This document shows, piece after piece, positions 44,960 to 58,109 of a DNA stretch of 64,000 bases. The notes beneath the pieces are model-generated. The model searched no databases. It saw only the letters and a program-made list of their open reading frames with translations, and was not told where the DNA came from. The stretch is from Chionoecetes opilio. Lineage: Eukaryota; Arthropoda; Malacostraca; Decapoda; Majidae. Made by a program: the position numbers and the translations under genes. Each line of letters begins with the position of its first letter. The stretch's first letter is position 1. The stretch lies in the NCBI GenBank assembly GCA_016584305.1, contig JACEEZ010009502.1, positions 75,001 to 139,000 on the forward strand. The letters are read 5' to 3'.

Positions 44960-45600
44960 AATAATTCTTGACCTGTAACGTTATATAAGTCTTAAATGTT
45001 AGTAAATGTGAATTAGTAATAGTGTTGGTAAGTTTTGTAGAATTATTTTTTAAGTTTTTATTGATAGGGTTCGTTAGTACTTCGAACTCGTTAACAACGT
45101 CACAAGAGGATTGTGGGTAGGATAGCTTTTTTTTTTTTTTTTGCGACATAGTTTGTGGGTTGTTAAAGGACTGAATTGCTTTGTTAGTAATGGCGTAGGT
45201 ATCTATCAATGGGGGGGGGGGGGGCACCTGGGGGGCACTAGGCAAGCGGAGCTCAGGGGCCACTCTGATGCCACATAGAAGTGTATATTCTAAGATCAGA
45301 TCAGTGGTGGGTATTAGAACATTATACAGAATACGGCAGCCATGGCCAGTGGGAGGGCACAGGATTCCCATGGGGATCACGTGTCCCACCGTAGCTGCGC
45401 CACTGGGTGGTAGGCGATTGGAATAGACTCAGCTATCTTGCTACGAAATGTCGTTCTTTTTATAAAAAATACTAGCTACTCACTGTAACAGTCTAGGTGG
45501 TTTAGAGATAGAGGTAGGTGAGGTAATTTATCAATTTGACGAGTTCAAGGGTTCAAACATTTATAGAAAATGTTCTCAAGTTATTTTCCATTATAGATAA
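44960..45600 (-). mobile_element. Possible LINE fragment around the G-rich MITE
   Basis: Minus-strand phrases such as SYPQSSCDVVNEFEVLTNPI and LTNTITNSHLLTFKT resemble the upstream part of the minus-strand LINE at 40940-42562. Weak. Confidence 0.35.
45198..45410. mobile_element. hAT-like MITE, G-rich
   Basis: Follows GTAGGTATCTATCAAT, with long poly-G, a TGATGCCACATAGAAGTG block and a right end GTAGCTGCGCCACTGG. It combines blocks seen separately at 42541-42660 and 44284-44365, so those two may be the halves of one copy split by 1.6 kb of later DNA. Confidence 0.6.
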
Positions 45601-46099
45601 ATAATTTAGAAATGCTTGAAATATAGTAAGTAGTACAGCAGTGTTTATGACCTCTTCACCATATCCTTATCATTGCTAGCCAAAAAAAATGTAAATAGAG
45701 CTTTTTAGATATTATACCTAATTGTATTTCCACCATTGAAAATGACAAATATGAAAAGCACACTCATACTAAATTTCAGACATCATGAGTATAGTTATGA
45801 ACAAAAGCTTACATGTAAGTTCATAGGCTTTGATCCTTGCATGAAAATTCATAAAGACCAGATGCAAGCAAATATTTTCATAGAAGAACCTTTTTTCACT
45901 CATTGGCATTGCATATGCATCTTCTAATTGAGCTAGAGCTTGAAAACAAAAATTACACATCAAGATGATGTATCAGTATTTAGTTTCAGGTTTTTTGGAG
46001 GAGATTTTCTTTCAATTTCTTGCAGAACAAACCAGATCCTCCCCTTAAATAAACGGTTAAGTACCAAAATGACCTAAATATCCATATTTATACTGTTCG

Positions 46100-46100
<1 letters not shown>

Positions 46101-46134
<34 letters not shown>
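46101..46134. repeat. (CT)n microsatellite
   Basis: About 17 CT units. Confidence 0.9.
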
Positions 46135-46141
<7 letters not shown>

Positions 46142-48141
46142 ACGTTGCGCTGGAAATAATCATTTGATTGGTTAGTGGAGTTTGGCTTTATGTAGTTTTA
46201 CAATAATACTTTATCCAATAACCTAACACTAAGTACCAGTGAAGCTATGCTATTAAGATGTGTCTCTGGTCATAAGAAGTGTAGCTGCTGCATTCCTAAC
46301 CAGTGTGAAGTAGAGAAGTGCACAGCGTTTATTACATGTACAGGAATAGAAGGTAATTCTTTCTTTTGTTTCATACGCAAAGCAAACTTGTATTCTAAAA
46401 ACACATGACTAGAAATTCACCTTCATTATGAACATGAAATGCCAGTGTTTTCTCAAGGCGTGAGGAAATAAAAAAAAATGGAGAATGCACATGATTATGA
46501 ACAAAAAAGAAACGCAGGCCGTTCCACGGTTCCATGTTCTAAAACAAGTCAAGATTATATCAAATGGATAAGTGAGGAATAACTCATAAAAGTAATTTAT
46601 TACTCACATGTTTGTAATCATACATTAAGAATTACAAATACTGAAGATGTCCAGATAGAAGGCAGAGTAACAGTCTGCTGGTGGTACTGACTACACACAA
46701 GCATAGACTTGAAGTTGTGCTTTATTTTCTGATTTGTGTCAACCTATAGTGCTAGAATAGATTTTGTGACCTTGACAAGCTTAGCAAAATAATTATGTCT
46801 ACTGTTTTGAAAAAATATGGCCATACTGATTCACTACATTAAGAAATGTTTCAATGCATCTAAACTTAAAGCTCTAAAGAGTCCTGGATGGCTGCCTGGA
46901 GCTCCGTCACGGTGGCATCAAGACAGCTGCCACGTCACCCTCAGGACAGTGTGGATAATTTTTTTACAGTACGTCATCACAAACAACAAAGTGGTTCCTG
47001 ACTCTATGGATGATGAAGTGTGGGAGGAAAACGTGAAACAAAATATCCATCTTCTCATCTTCACAATGCTCAGATCAGCTTGAAAAATCTCAGTAATTTA
47101 CTCAAAGACTTTTGTTTAGATTATGAGGGGCTACAAATACAGTTTTCACATTGAGAGTATACTGCAAAATATTTCATTCTGTTAGATGCAAAATTAACAA
47201 GCCAATGACTCGGTGAGCTACCAAACAGGCTGAAATGCTCCAGATTTATGATGACGATGATAATTATACTATTGATGATAATTACAAAAAATAATAATGA
47301 TAATAACCATAATAACAATAATTATAATGGTAATGATTATAATAATAAACAAATAAAATACAATAATAATAACACTGCATATTTAAAAAATGTTTGTAGG
47401 TTTGTAGGCTTAACCACTATTGGCTAATCTGGTTCTGGTTGATGACGAATTAACGAGCAGGTATTTCACATTTTCATAATTTAGATGGAGTATTATCAGA
47501 AAATGATTATAGCAGCAACAGCAAAATCTTTACAATGCGAAAGTGTGATAAAAAGTTGTACCTTTGCAATGACTCCTGGCAGCATAGTGTGTCCTTTCAT
47601 TCTCATATGGCGGGGATAAAATGAAGAAAAAAAATTAACATCATGATCACAATATCTAAAGTGTTATCTGGAACATATGAAAGATCGTTGATGGTTTCCC
47701 TTGTTATTGTATTGTAAATCATAATAATATCCAGCACTGAACATATTTCTATGCTTCTGGTGTGGAAGGTATAATTACTTCAATGTGACCTTTGAGACAC
47801 GCCAGGCATGCCTCTACTAGATTCACTACTAATGATGAGGTGTAAAAGCAAGTTATGACAATCCTCTAATGCTTTACATTTTGTACAACAATACTATCGG
47901 CAATGATTAATCTGGTTATGGAAATGGAACGTTGCTGCTTACTTATGCCATTTAACTGGACCATTTCAAAAGCAAGGAATATTCACCTAACAGGCATTCT
48001 CTGTTTACCCTTACGGCTGATACATGCCCGGCGTGGCCTGACAGACTGAGCTGAAGGAGTACAACGGCATATATATACAAAACAATGCTCAACAAGAGTA
48101 CTACAACAAATAAAATACTTTACAGTCTCTACAATATAAAA

Positions 48142-48142
<1 letters not shown>

Positions 48143-48183
<41 letters not shown>

Positions 48184-48210
48184 GCGTGTGCGTGTGCGTG
48201 TGTGTGTGCG
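48143..48210. repeat. (GT)n microsatellite with GC interruptions
   Basis: GT run grading into GTGTGC units. Confidence 0.92.
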
Positions 48211-49502
48211 TCAGTCTGAGGGGGCGGGGCGTGATGGGATACTACAGCCAGCTGAAAAAAAAAGCCATTACTAAATAACTAAATATTCTTCTTTGCCAAA
48301 TACTACTGGCTGATTATTAGCAAAATTATTTTGTCTGGTATGTAAGATTAAAACCTACCTAACTATTCTCCCCAGTCCATTTTAAAGCCCAATGTTTACA
48401 TAAAATATTAACAGAGCAAGTGAGGCTTCATTTCATTGCTCGGCAGTACCCCAATATTCTGTACATTATTATTACATGCTACTGCACTTTTGCACTCTGT
48501 AATTTCCAAACACAGATCCCATATGACTATATATATATATTGAAGATGCCTTCTAGGAATGTTTGAAGCAAATGTCACTGTGTATATATACTAGACAGTG
48601 GTTTTTCATTTGATGATACTTCACTAGTATACTTGCTTGTGTGTACTGTACATATAAGTAACAATCCAACACTTGCCTTCATGTACTAGCAGCCTCAACA
48701 TCATCACATTAATCACTTGCCACTATCAATCACATTTTCCTCCTTATATTGATATGCATTCCTCCATGCCTCATATTTGTCCCTCTTGTAGCGGCTCAGC
48801 ACTCGTTACAAGGAGCTTCAGTAGTCTCAGTGCCATCATCATACATGCATCCTTTCAACACATACATTTCAATCATTGTCTTGAGTAGTGTCACCTGGAA
48901 TCAAGATGCTGCAGTGTTGTTTCTATAACAGCCATGCGGCATTCATGAAGCACTAAGGCCTTCTTATGTAATTTCACACATGTATCTCAGTAGTTCGTCA
49001 CTTAATGCACTGTAACTGCTGCCCTGCTTTTGTAGTTTATCAAATCACAGGCGAATACTAATTATTTTCTTTGGTAACTAAAAATACAAATCAAGTTAGT
49101 CTAGTTGATGCAGTGACATCCCTGATCTTAAGATTGAAATTATTGTTTTTCTGGAAAAATTAAATGTCACTGCAAAATAAACTTCTAGAACACATTTCTC
49201 ATTGTATAATTTTGGGTGTATACCTAATGGTTGGTAAAGGTGTGATGCAAAACTGTAAGAATAGCAGAACGTTTTGCTCAAGTGTCGATGCATGTAAAGT
49301 ATTAAACAACTCTATTTTCAGCTTATTGTTCATAACGTTTACATAATACAGCATCTTTTGTAATGTACTTTAGGTTTTAACATATTTCATGAAACTAAAA
49401 ATTGTGGTCGTTTCTAGACATATTACATTGAGATATGTCATCAACTAAAGGGACAGAATGACAGGAGACTAAACACAGGAGGCTAAGATATATTTGTTGT
49501 GT

Positions 49503-49583
49503 TCAGAGGCCACAGATGCTCAAGGCCTTGTACAGGTTCACGAAGTCATGGTGGGTCTGGATTCTCCAAAACGGAAAATCAAG
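49503..49583 (-). CDS. eya: eya terminal coding exon
   Basis: Twenty-six codons and [23 protein letters not shown] then LSICGL. FPFWRI is conserved in EYA proteins; the last residues differ from both the insect (GFL) and vertebrate (EYL) ends. Confidence 0.95.
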   Translation of the reverse strand, partial: LDFPFWRIQTHHDFVNLYKALSICGL

Positions 49584-49658
49584 CTGCAAAGATGAAAACA
49601 AAAATACATGTTAAATATGCAATTACATGAAGTCCTTCGTCTTCCGTAAACAAAATGA

Positions 49659-49731
<73 letters not shown>

Positions 49732-51188
49732 CACATCGCATATTCCAATTCAGAAATTAATCCTCATAATGATATGATGATGGTTACTGACCTGTTTTGC
49801 TGCCATCTCCTCATCTCGCCCATCTCCCACCACCACGTAGACAGGTTTTCGTCCAAACCTTGAAGCAATCCTCTCAAAGCAGCTCTCTTTACCTGAATTA
49901 AAAAGGTTAAGTTACTAGCTTGGAGATTTAGAAAAAACACAATTTTTGATATCTTATCAAGATGTTTCAGTTATCAAATATTTCTAGTCGAGACAACACA
50001 TACTTTCACTCCAATAAGAGTCTAATGGAAATATTAACCCATTAAATGCAAGCATAATTTGGCTCTTAAAATTACATATAGAAAACTATGGAGGTCCACT
50101 TGGCAATACGTACCTACTTTAGTTGCAGAGTATATATTTTCTATGGGGAAAATAGAACCAAGACCATATAGGAGAACCTTAGCCAGGGCAGGGACGAGCT
50201 GCGTGGTGGTGACGAGTACATTCACACAGTTGGGTCGTGATGCTATTAGTTGCAAACACTTCATAGATTCTGTCAACCACTGATCTGTCAAGATCTCAAT
50301 GTCTTGACGAACTCTGTGCCACTTTTCACGGTTTTCAGGATCTAATAGACCTGTTAAAGAGACAGAGGTGAAAAGAAGAATTAGTGAAATAAGAGATATG
50401 CATGTGATAAGCTTCAAAGCAACAACAGATGAGTTTATAGGTTAACAAATACTCACTTCCAGAATTATTCCTGCAGCTGTTGAAGAGCTCTTTAATCTTG
50501 CGATACCTGAAGGCCAGCTTCCTCATCCAGTCCACGCCGCCCCTCACCCCCGTGCCCAGGCACAGGGAGGCGTTGTTGTTGGCTGCACTGAACCCATCAG
50601 TCCCAAAATTATAGTTGCTGTCATAAAAAGTAATTTGTTATTGCTGCAAAAATTAACAGATAACTGATAGATTTGCTATGCTTAGGTACCTCTTCTAACT
50701 TTTCTCTGTTAATTCTTCAAATAAAGCTTCCCCTTTAATAATGAACCTAAAATACAGTACATAGATGATCATTCTTAAGAGAATGAGACAATAAGACCAA
50801 AAATAGTGTTGATCACAGCAAATCCTGCTGACGAAGACTTCCTCCAGAGTGATGTTTATTGCAATTGATGAATAATATTTTGTTTCATTAATAAGTGACA
50901 AAGTGAACAATGATAGGAAACAGATATTTTAATAACGCGAATAAAGGGATAATAGAAAACCTCATACTACAATTAAGGAAAACAGCTGAATATATGAAAG
51001 AAACGACCAGTGAAAAATAAAATGTGTGAAAACTTCAAATGAGACTAAAAACTTATGATAGTCTTAGACAATTCTTACTGAAAGATTATAATATGTACAT
51101 ATACTCCAAGCAATGCTGAAAGGAAAAAAAAAGTAAATGTTCATAAAGAAAACTGATGAGTATATTAGATAAAGAATTTATTTTACTT

Positions 51189-51275
<87 letters not shown>

Positions 51276-52275
51276 TGATTGGAATTACATCTATTGCTCC
51301 AGAAGGAAAAAGAGGAAAATATTACAGACGCCTGTCACGTCTACATCGTCGAGTGTCGTGCGTCTCACCTGAGGTCCTGGCCGTTGTCATCCGAGGAGAC
51401 GTCATCGATGTGCACTTGATCACATTCCTGCAAAAATTCCTGCTATTTTCATCACATAAAACTGAATTTATATTTCGATAAGCTACATTGGAGACTGAGT
51501 CCACACCTAAAACATGATGCTGAGGATGTGCATTGTATCTGAATGTTTTAATCAATTTCAAACTTTAGAATGAAGAAGTGACATTAGCACAGTCAGACAC
51601 TAACAATTTGTCACTGTCAGAATGGTATGAGACATGTGCCACTAAGGTAATCTCGTCAAGTTAAAAATAAAGCTCATCATAAAGATCTTGAACAATCTCT
51701 ATACTATTTAGAAGGTTATCTAAAATGGTGAGTAATGAATCTTATCTAAGTTCACCATTTTTCATCACTCATCAAGCAAATAGTCTTATATCTACAATAT
51801 CATATGATAGTAATTGTATCGACATGATCCAAACCGTACGAAAAGAAAATGACAAACACAGATAAACTTTAACAAATCTCTAGACAATAAGCTTTGCTTT
51901 TAATGGAGCAGTTTAACACTTAGCGATGGCCTAAACCTTACATAAATTGGGATTTTGGCTTTCGTATGATATAAAAACTACAACAGCAAAACTCTGGACA
52001 GATATTTACCTTCTATCACCGCACAAATCCAAAGAAAAAATCTATTGTAAATACAATTTGATAATAGGTTAATGTCCATCTTATGATTAGGCTATACACG
52101 TTTTCATCTACAAGACTTTGCAGGATCCTTAGACTAGTAATTTGAATTACAAATAAAAGTATAATGTTATGATGTTGATCCTTACCTCAAGGTCATTGAA
52201 GAAGAAATGAGTGTCTGCCAGGTCAAAGATGAGCTTCTCCATGTGGTAGCCCAGCTGCACGGCGTTGGCGGTGTC
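49503..52275 (-). CDS. eya: eyes absent homologue, six C-terminal exons (5' partial)
   Basis: Eyes absent is a HAD-family protein phosphatase and transcriptional cofactor of Six/sine oculis proteins. Exons in transcript order: 52275-52186, 51427-51369, 50617-50457, 50350-50114, 49892-49792, 49583-49503 (all minus). All junctions are GT-AG with matching phases, giving 242 residues ending in TGA. The frame runs from ...[12 protein letters not shown] through [57 protein letters not shown] and [10 protein letters not shown] to FPFWRI. These include HAD motif II (VTTTQ), the motif III lysine (ALAKV) and the motif IV acidic cluster (GDGRDEE). The motif I exon (WDLDET) and the N-terminal transactivation region are upstream, beyond base 64000 or not recognisable. 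It is convergent with the GRK gene. Confidence 0.96.
49662..49727. repeat. (TA)n microsatellite in an eya intron
   Basis: About 33 TA units between the last two eya exons. Confidence 0.95.
49792..49892 (-). CDS. eya: eya exon: HAD motif IV
   Basis: Two bases complete Gly, then 33 codons: [33 protein letters not shown]. The GDG plus acidic cluster supplies metal ligands in the EYA phosphatase. Donor GTCAGT. Confidence 0.97.
50114..50350 (-). CDS. eya: eya exon: HAD motifs II and III
   Basis: Two bases complete Ser, then 78 codons starting [20 protein letters not shown]. It contains [11 protein letters not shown] (motif II) and [11 protein letters not shown] (motif III lysine), and ends NIYSATKV plus one base. 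Donor GTACGT. Confidence 0.97.
50457..50617 (-). CDS. eya: eya exon: [17 protein letters not shown] region
   Basis: One base completes Ser, then 53 codons: [20 protein letters not shown]... [20 protein letters not shown] ...FNSCRNNSG, plus one base. The loop after DGFS is short and Asn-rich, as is usual for this variable part. Donor GTGAGT. Confidence 0.96.
51191..51273. repeat. (GA)n microsatellite in an eya intron
   Basis: About 41 GA units. Confidence 0.95.
51369..51427 (-). CDS. eya: eya exon: [19 protein letters not shown]
   Basis: Nineteen codons plus two bases of a split Ser codon. The peptide is essentially invariant in animal EYA proteins. It lies 96 bp from an 83-bp (GA)n tract in the downstream intron. 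Confidence 0.96.
52186..52275 (-). CDS. eya: eya exon: helical part of EYA domain
   Basis: Thirty codons in phase 0: [20 protein letters not shown] then [21 protein letters not shown] acceptor and GTAAGG donor on the minus strand. It matches [23 protein letters not shown] of vertebrate EYA. The upstream intron extends at least 11.7 kb, to the end of the window. Confidence 0.94.
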
Positions 52276-52431
52276 CTGCAGGGAAACCATCATCAGATCC
52301 ATGCGTGCATTATATCATACTCCTATTGTACTCTGAAGGACTATTAGTGACACGAAGCTTATCTGTCTAGGGTAAGAGTTTTCATGACACACACACAAAT
52401 CACACACACACCACACACACACATGTACACA

Positions 52432-52697
52432 CACAGCCTGTGTGGCCTGATGGAAGAATATTCACCCTATTCAGTATGTCGTGAGTTCAAGCCCACTCAG
52501 GGTTGAATCCGCTTACAGCACATGTTCCTACTATCTCTCTTGAGCAAGGGGATGGGGTGTGTGTGTGGAATGTGAGGTCTCAGGCTAACTAATGAACTCT
52601 AAGTTCTTTCCGGGAGGTAAAACCTTGCGATTGCGAGTCCAGCACGCATGATCAAATCGTAGGTGAATCACACACATGCGCGCGCGCGCGCGCGCGA
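52432..52697 (+). mobile_element. tRNA-headed SINE (third family) ending in CA/CG microsatellite
   Basis: Head GTGTGGCCTGATGGAAGAAT with B-box-like GAGTTCAAGCC; body contains TTGAGCAAGGGGATGGGGTG and TTGCGATTGCGAGTCCAGCA, then GGTGAATCACACACATG and a (CG)n run. The same body recurs at 55888-56036, again ending in (CA)n. Confidence 0.8.
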
Positions 52698-53116
52698 CGC
52701 TTGAATAATATGCAGTATGGAACATCAAAAATTACTCGAAAATATTTATAAGTAAAATAAAACCACCACATAGATAGTTATCAAGCCGGAGACATTTGAG
52801 CCACGATAGAAAAATTGCAATTACCAACATTAGAGAGGAGAAAATATGTGACATGATCATGCTTGATGAATGTGTCGATTGGGGCGAAAACTTAAAATCA
52901 AGTAATCTTCAAAAGGGTAGAGCAAAACTTATAAGGAAATAAATAACGAAATCTGTGAAAAAATTAAGCTTTTCATACAGAACACTACATACGTGGAACA
53001 TGTTGCCAGAGATCCTGTGTGCTGATAGCCTATAGGCTAGCTTGAAATACTTAATTATACAAAATGATAGATTAGAAGTGACTTCACGAGCTCAACTCAA
53101 TTCTGTAAGAAGTTAG

Positions 53117-53117
<1 letters not shown>

Positions 53118-53159
<42 letters not shown>
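53118..53159. repeat. (CA)n microsatellite
   Basis: About 21 CA units directly before the SINE head at 53163. Confidence 0.95.
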
Positions 53160-53161
<2 letters not shown>

Positions 53162-53162
53162 G

Positions 53163-53462
53163 GGGAACTCCATAGTGTAAGGGATAGCACGCTCGGCTCA
53201 CAACCGAGAAGTCCCGGGTTCGATCCCCGGGTGGAGCGGAAACAGATGGGTTGTTTCCTTAAAACCCGAGCCCCTGTCCACCCAACAGTGAATGGGTACC
53301 GGGTGTTAGCCGGGGTTTGTGACCTGCTCTCCGGGGTGCTGGCTTCGGCCAACACAAAGCACTAAGGATGAATGATAAAAATGTTGATATGGAGACGGGG
53401 CCACACGAGCATTGCTCAATGCTCTGGCCCCGTAAAATACAACTAGATGAATACACACAATG
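53163..53462 (+). mobile_element. SINE with tRNA-Val(CAC)-like head
   Basis: The head has a CTCCA/TGGAG acceptor remnant, an anticodon arm CTCGG-CTCACAA-CCGAG (anticodon CAC) and a T arm CCGGG-TTCGATC-CCCGG. It runs on into a body with AATGGGTACCGGGTGTTAGC and ends CAACTAGATGAATACACACA. Because the acceptor stem pairs only five bases and the body follows without a terminator, it is a SINE, not a tRNA gene. Confidence 0.88.
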
Positions 53463-53970
53463 ATTTTCGTTATTATACATATTTGGAAATCCCTCCCCAT
53501 CCCCCACCCCCCAGTGCCAGGCAGCAGGTGGCTCCAGTCAGTCTCGGAGGGAGGGCGGAGCGCAGTGTCAGATGCCAACTGTTCATTTCCTCGCAGCCCT
53601 TTGTCGCCCCTACACAAGAACAGTCACTCCACCTCTTTAGCAACGAAAAAATCCCCAAGAATAGTCCTCCTCACATAGGTGTGTTAGATTATAAAATAAG
53701 TTATGATGGAACGTTAGCGTTGAGTTGTGTGAATAGGATCTTTAAGCAGACGATGCAGTCATGATCTTGCCTTCGCCAGGAGGAATGTATGTATGTATGT
53801 ATGTACTAGTACCCGCAGTTCCTATGTATGTATGTATGTACCCTTGAGTGATGTAGGTAGTCCCGGTGGCGACCTACTAATTGAAGATTCAGAGATCGTC
53901 ATGGAGGAAAACGTCAGCCCAGATCTTCCCTTGCATTGCTCAGACCAAAAATTATAGGCGTGTGACCTTT

Positions 53971-53974
<4 letters not shown>

Positions 53975-54028
<54 letters not shown>
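53975..54028. repeat. (CT)n microsatellite
   Basis: About 26 CT units after a T run. Confidence 0.95.
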
Positions 54029-54031
<3 letters not shown>

Positions 54032-54279
54032 GTATGGCAATAATCGATATCCTCGTGGTAATTGATTTCATAATATTCCTAGTTTCCAATAAATTCATGA
54101 TTCTACATATGCAGGACATTGACTTTGACCTGTGTTCTACATTGCGTATGTTATCAGGTAGTGCTGGTGTTCAATAAAGTAAACTAAACCAAGACATGAA
54201 AGGAAAGGAGACTTCTCTGGGTTAGTGGTCCTGAGAAATGAGAACACACAAACGGAGAGAATCGGGGTTTCTGTGTGGA

Positions 54280-55263
54280 CAAGCTAGGTCAGTCCCGCTA
54301 CCAAGACAACACACAAGCTAGGTCAGTCCCGCTACCAAGACAACACACAAGCTAGGCCAGTCCCGCTACCAAGACAACACACAAGCTAGGCCAGTCCCGC
54401 TACCAAGACAACACACAAGCTAGGTCAGTCCCGCTACCAAGACAACACACAAGCTAGGTCAGTCCCGCTACCAAGACAACACACAAGCTAGGCCAGTCCC
54501 GCTACCAAGACAACACACAAGCTAGGCCAGTCCCGCTACCAAGACAACACACAAGCTAGGCCAGTCCCGCTACCAAGACAACACACAAGTTAGGCCAGTC
54601 CCGCTACCAAGACAACACACAAGTTAGGCCAGTCCCGCTACCAAGACAACACACAAGCTAGGCCAGTCCCGCTACCAAGACAACACACAAGCTAGGTCAG
54701 TCCCGCTACCAAGACAACACACAAGCTAGGTCAGTCCCGCTACCAAGACAACACACAAGCTAGGTCAGTCCCGCTACCAAGACAACACACAAGCTAGGTC
54801 AGTCCCGCTACCAAGACAACACACAAGCTAGGTCAGTCCCGCTACCAAGACAACACACAAGCTAGGTCAGTCCCGCTACCAAGACAACACACAAGCTAGG
54901 TCAGTCCCGCTACCAAGACAACACACAAGCTAGGTCAGTCCCGCTACCAAGACAACACACAAGCTAGGTCAGTCCCGCTACCAAGACAACACACAAGCTA
55001 GGTCAGTCCCGCTACCAAGACAACACACAAGCTAGGTCAGTCCCGCTACCAAGACAACACACAAGCTAGGTCAGTCCCGCTACCAAGACAACACACAAGC
55101 TAGGTCAGTCCCGCTACCAAGACAACACACAAGCTAGGTCAGTCCCGCTACCAAGACAACACACAAGCTAGGTCAGTCCCGCTACCAAGACAACACACAA
55201 GCTAGGTCAGTCCCGCTACCAAGACAACACACAAGCTAGGCCAGTCCCGCTACCAAGACAACA
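54280..55263. repeat. 34-bp minisatellite, about 29 copies
   Basis: Unit ACACAAGCTAGGTCAGTCCC then GCTACCAAGACAAC. A C/T variant (GGTCAG or GGCCAG) is ordered T T C C T T C C C C C C, then about 16 T copies, then one C. Two neighbouring copies carry GTTAGG. It lies far upstream of the visible eya exons. Confidence 0.97.
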
Positions 55264-55790
55264 CCTCGCACAACGCTAAATCTCCCCTCAGATTTTCTAA
55301 TTAGCGCTAAGTGGCAGTCTGGCGCCGTCGTGCTGAGTGGAGTTCCTGTTGAATCAATGGGCGCGTCTATGTTTTGAGTCTCGACAATCCCATTCTGACC
55401 TACCCATCGCCAAGGCACCATCCTAACTGGGGGTGAAATAGGTAAGGTCTTGCAGGTGGTACTACGATCGTAACTAGTCAATAAACAAACTTTACAAAAC
55501 AAACTATAAGTAACTAAATCTTTATAGAAACGCTAAAACAACGGGATAACTTAACTCACTTCAAGATTGGGGGATTAGGCCTACCTATGAACGTTGCATG
55601 GTGAAAAGAGAGAGGCAGGAATGACACAGCAGGCCTACTACCTAGAAAATACCCGAACAAGAATTTTAATACCGAATTGTGAAACAACTCACTTCTTAGC
55701 ACAGTGACGGAGCGATTGGCACATGTATCACACACTTTAAGCAATTCGATTTGTGACTATATTTATTCATATTCAAATTCATCACGGTTT
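55264..55790. other. Unassigned sequence
   Basis: No coding or repeat signal recognised; the small minus-strand frames here lack known motifs. Confidence 0.4.
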
Positions 55791-55887
55791 TAGATCTATT
55801 TGTTTTTCGCTGCACTCACCACTACACACACACACACACACGCTCGCTCTCGGGGATTTTTCACTGAGAAAATGTGGGCGATTGCTG

Positions 55888-56034
55888 GCCCCCTTGAGCA
55901 AGGGGTTGGGATGTGTGTGGTGTGTGAGGTCCCAGCCTTACCCAAAGATCGATCACTACAAGCTTCAAGCACTTTCCGAAAGGGTTATAACTGGCGATTG
56001 CGAGTCCAGCTCGCGTGAGCAAGACCTTGGATGA

Positions 56035-56119
<85 letters not shown>
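55888..56119 (+). mobile_element. 5'-truncated SINE (third family) with long (CA)n tail
   Basis: TTGAGCAAGGGGTTGGGATG, GGCGATTGCGAGTCCAGCTC and TTGGATGAATACACAC match the SINE at 52432-52697. It ends in an ~80-bp (CA)n tract (56037-56119), as if the tail seeded the microsatellite. Confidence 0.82.
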
Positions 56120-57137
<1,018 letters not shown>

Positions 57138-57235
57138 TATTGCATGAAGTGCAAGTCAACCTGAACTTATTTCGTTATACAGCATCTTGGTACATATTTC
57201 AGTTTTTGGCACGAACAGGCTACCGTAAAGAACCC

Positions 57236-57449
57236 TTAACCCCTTGAGACCCATAACGTAATTTCCATTGTAGTTTGGCTACCATTAGACAATTTTTAGT
57301 GAATATAAGCAATATTTTATATATATGACCTGTTTAGTATCCTTGTTGACTTACTAAATTGGTATATTCAGTTACTTCTCGTAATTTTATGGTTCGACAA
57401 TATACAATTTTTTTATAGCACAGGAAAGATCTGGGCGTGAAGGGGTTAA
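57236..57449 (-). mobile_element. piggyBac-like MITE, copy 3 (inverted), perfect TTAA flanks
   Basis: TTAA at 57236-57239 and 57446-57449 enclose CCCCTTGAGACCC ... GGGCGTGAAGGGG, the reverse of copies 1 and 2. Confidence 0.92.
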
Positions 57450-57673
57450 GAATTTAGATACCTAGAAGTAGAACGATCAAGAAACTAAACCAGCGAGCAA
57501 CCACTGCACCACCGACGTCAGGGTCTTCCACGACCTCCATACATTCAATCTAGGCGTTTGACGGAAATGCAATAATTATTACATACAAAAATCAGGGACG
57601 CTGTGATGAAAAATGGAGCGCAACACCACCTTCAAAGCCAATCGCCTGCACACGAGGGGTCAGTAAGTCAGAC

Positions 57674-57893
57674 CATGGAGGTAGGATAAGCAGTGAAGAT
57701 TTTCTTGTACCGTTTTGTAAGAAATTTTTGTTTATTTTCTGTTTCATGAATGTTTCGCAAAGTCACTCTCAACATCTAAATTTTTATCGACTCTTCGTGA
57801 CTGTTTTCAAAATTTCAAAGATTACAAACCATGATTTGTTTTTCATCCTACATCAAACTTTTCATCATTCATTTCTTATCCTACCTCCATGAG
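57674..57893. mobile_element. 220-bp MITE with CATGGAGGTAGGATAAG ends
   Basis: CATGGAGGTAGGATAAG at 57674 and its complement CTTATCCTACCTCCATG ending at about 57893. Its interior (57693-57840) reappears inverted at 59536-59685. Confidence 0.8.
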
Positions 57894-58059
57894 CCAGACA
57901 CATACCATTTGGCACTCAGCTACAACACAAAGGTTATTTACTGATCATTGATTTCCAAATACAGCAATGAAATTTATGTCATTGGCTAACACAAACAAAC
58001 ACAAGAACAAATATGTGTAACTTAACAAAGTAGGCGGTCATGAGAAGCGAGTGAATGAA

Positions 58060-58074
58060 GGACACAATGAGAAG

Positions 58075-58109
<35 letters not shown>

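Larger units (their letters stand above)
45610..49502. other. Intergenic region / probable eya 3' UTR side
   Basis: Mostly unique AT-rich sequence with (CT)n at 46101-46134, an (AAT)n-rich patch at 47220-47360 and (GT)n at 48143-48210. An open frame at 46817-47083 has no recognised domain. On the minus strand a TTTATT (AATAAA complement) near 46720 could be a polyadenylation signal for eya, but it is 2.8 kb from the stop. Confidence 0.4.

Noticed and set aside
46817..47083. 88-residue open frame between the two genes
   Set aside because: No recognised motif, no splice or promoter context; could be part of a long eya 3' UTR on the other strand.
53163..53240. tRNA-Val(CAC) gene
   Set aside because: The acceptor stem pairs only five bases, there is no poly-T terminator and the sequence runs into a SINE body; other tRNA-like heads (14811, 22631, 7950, 42180) fail for similar reasons.
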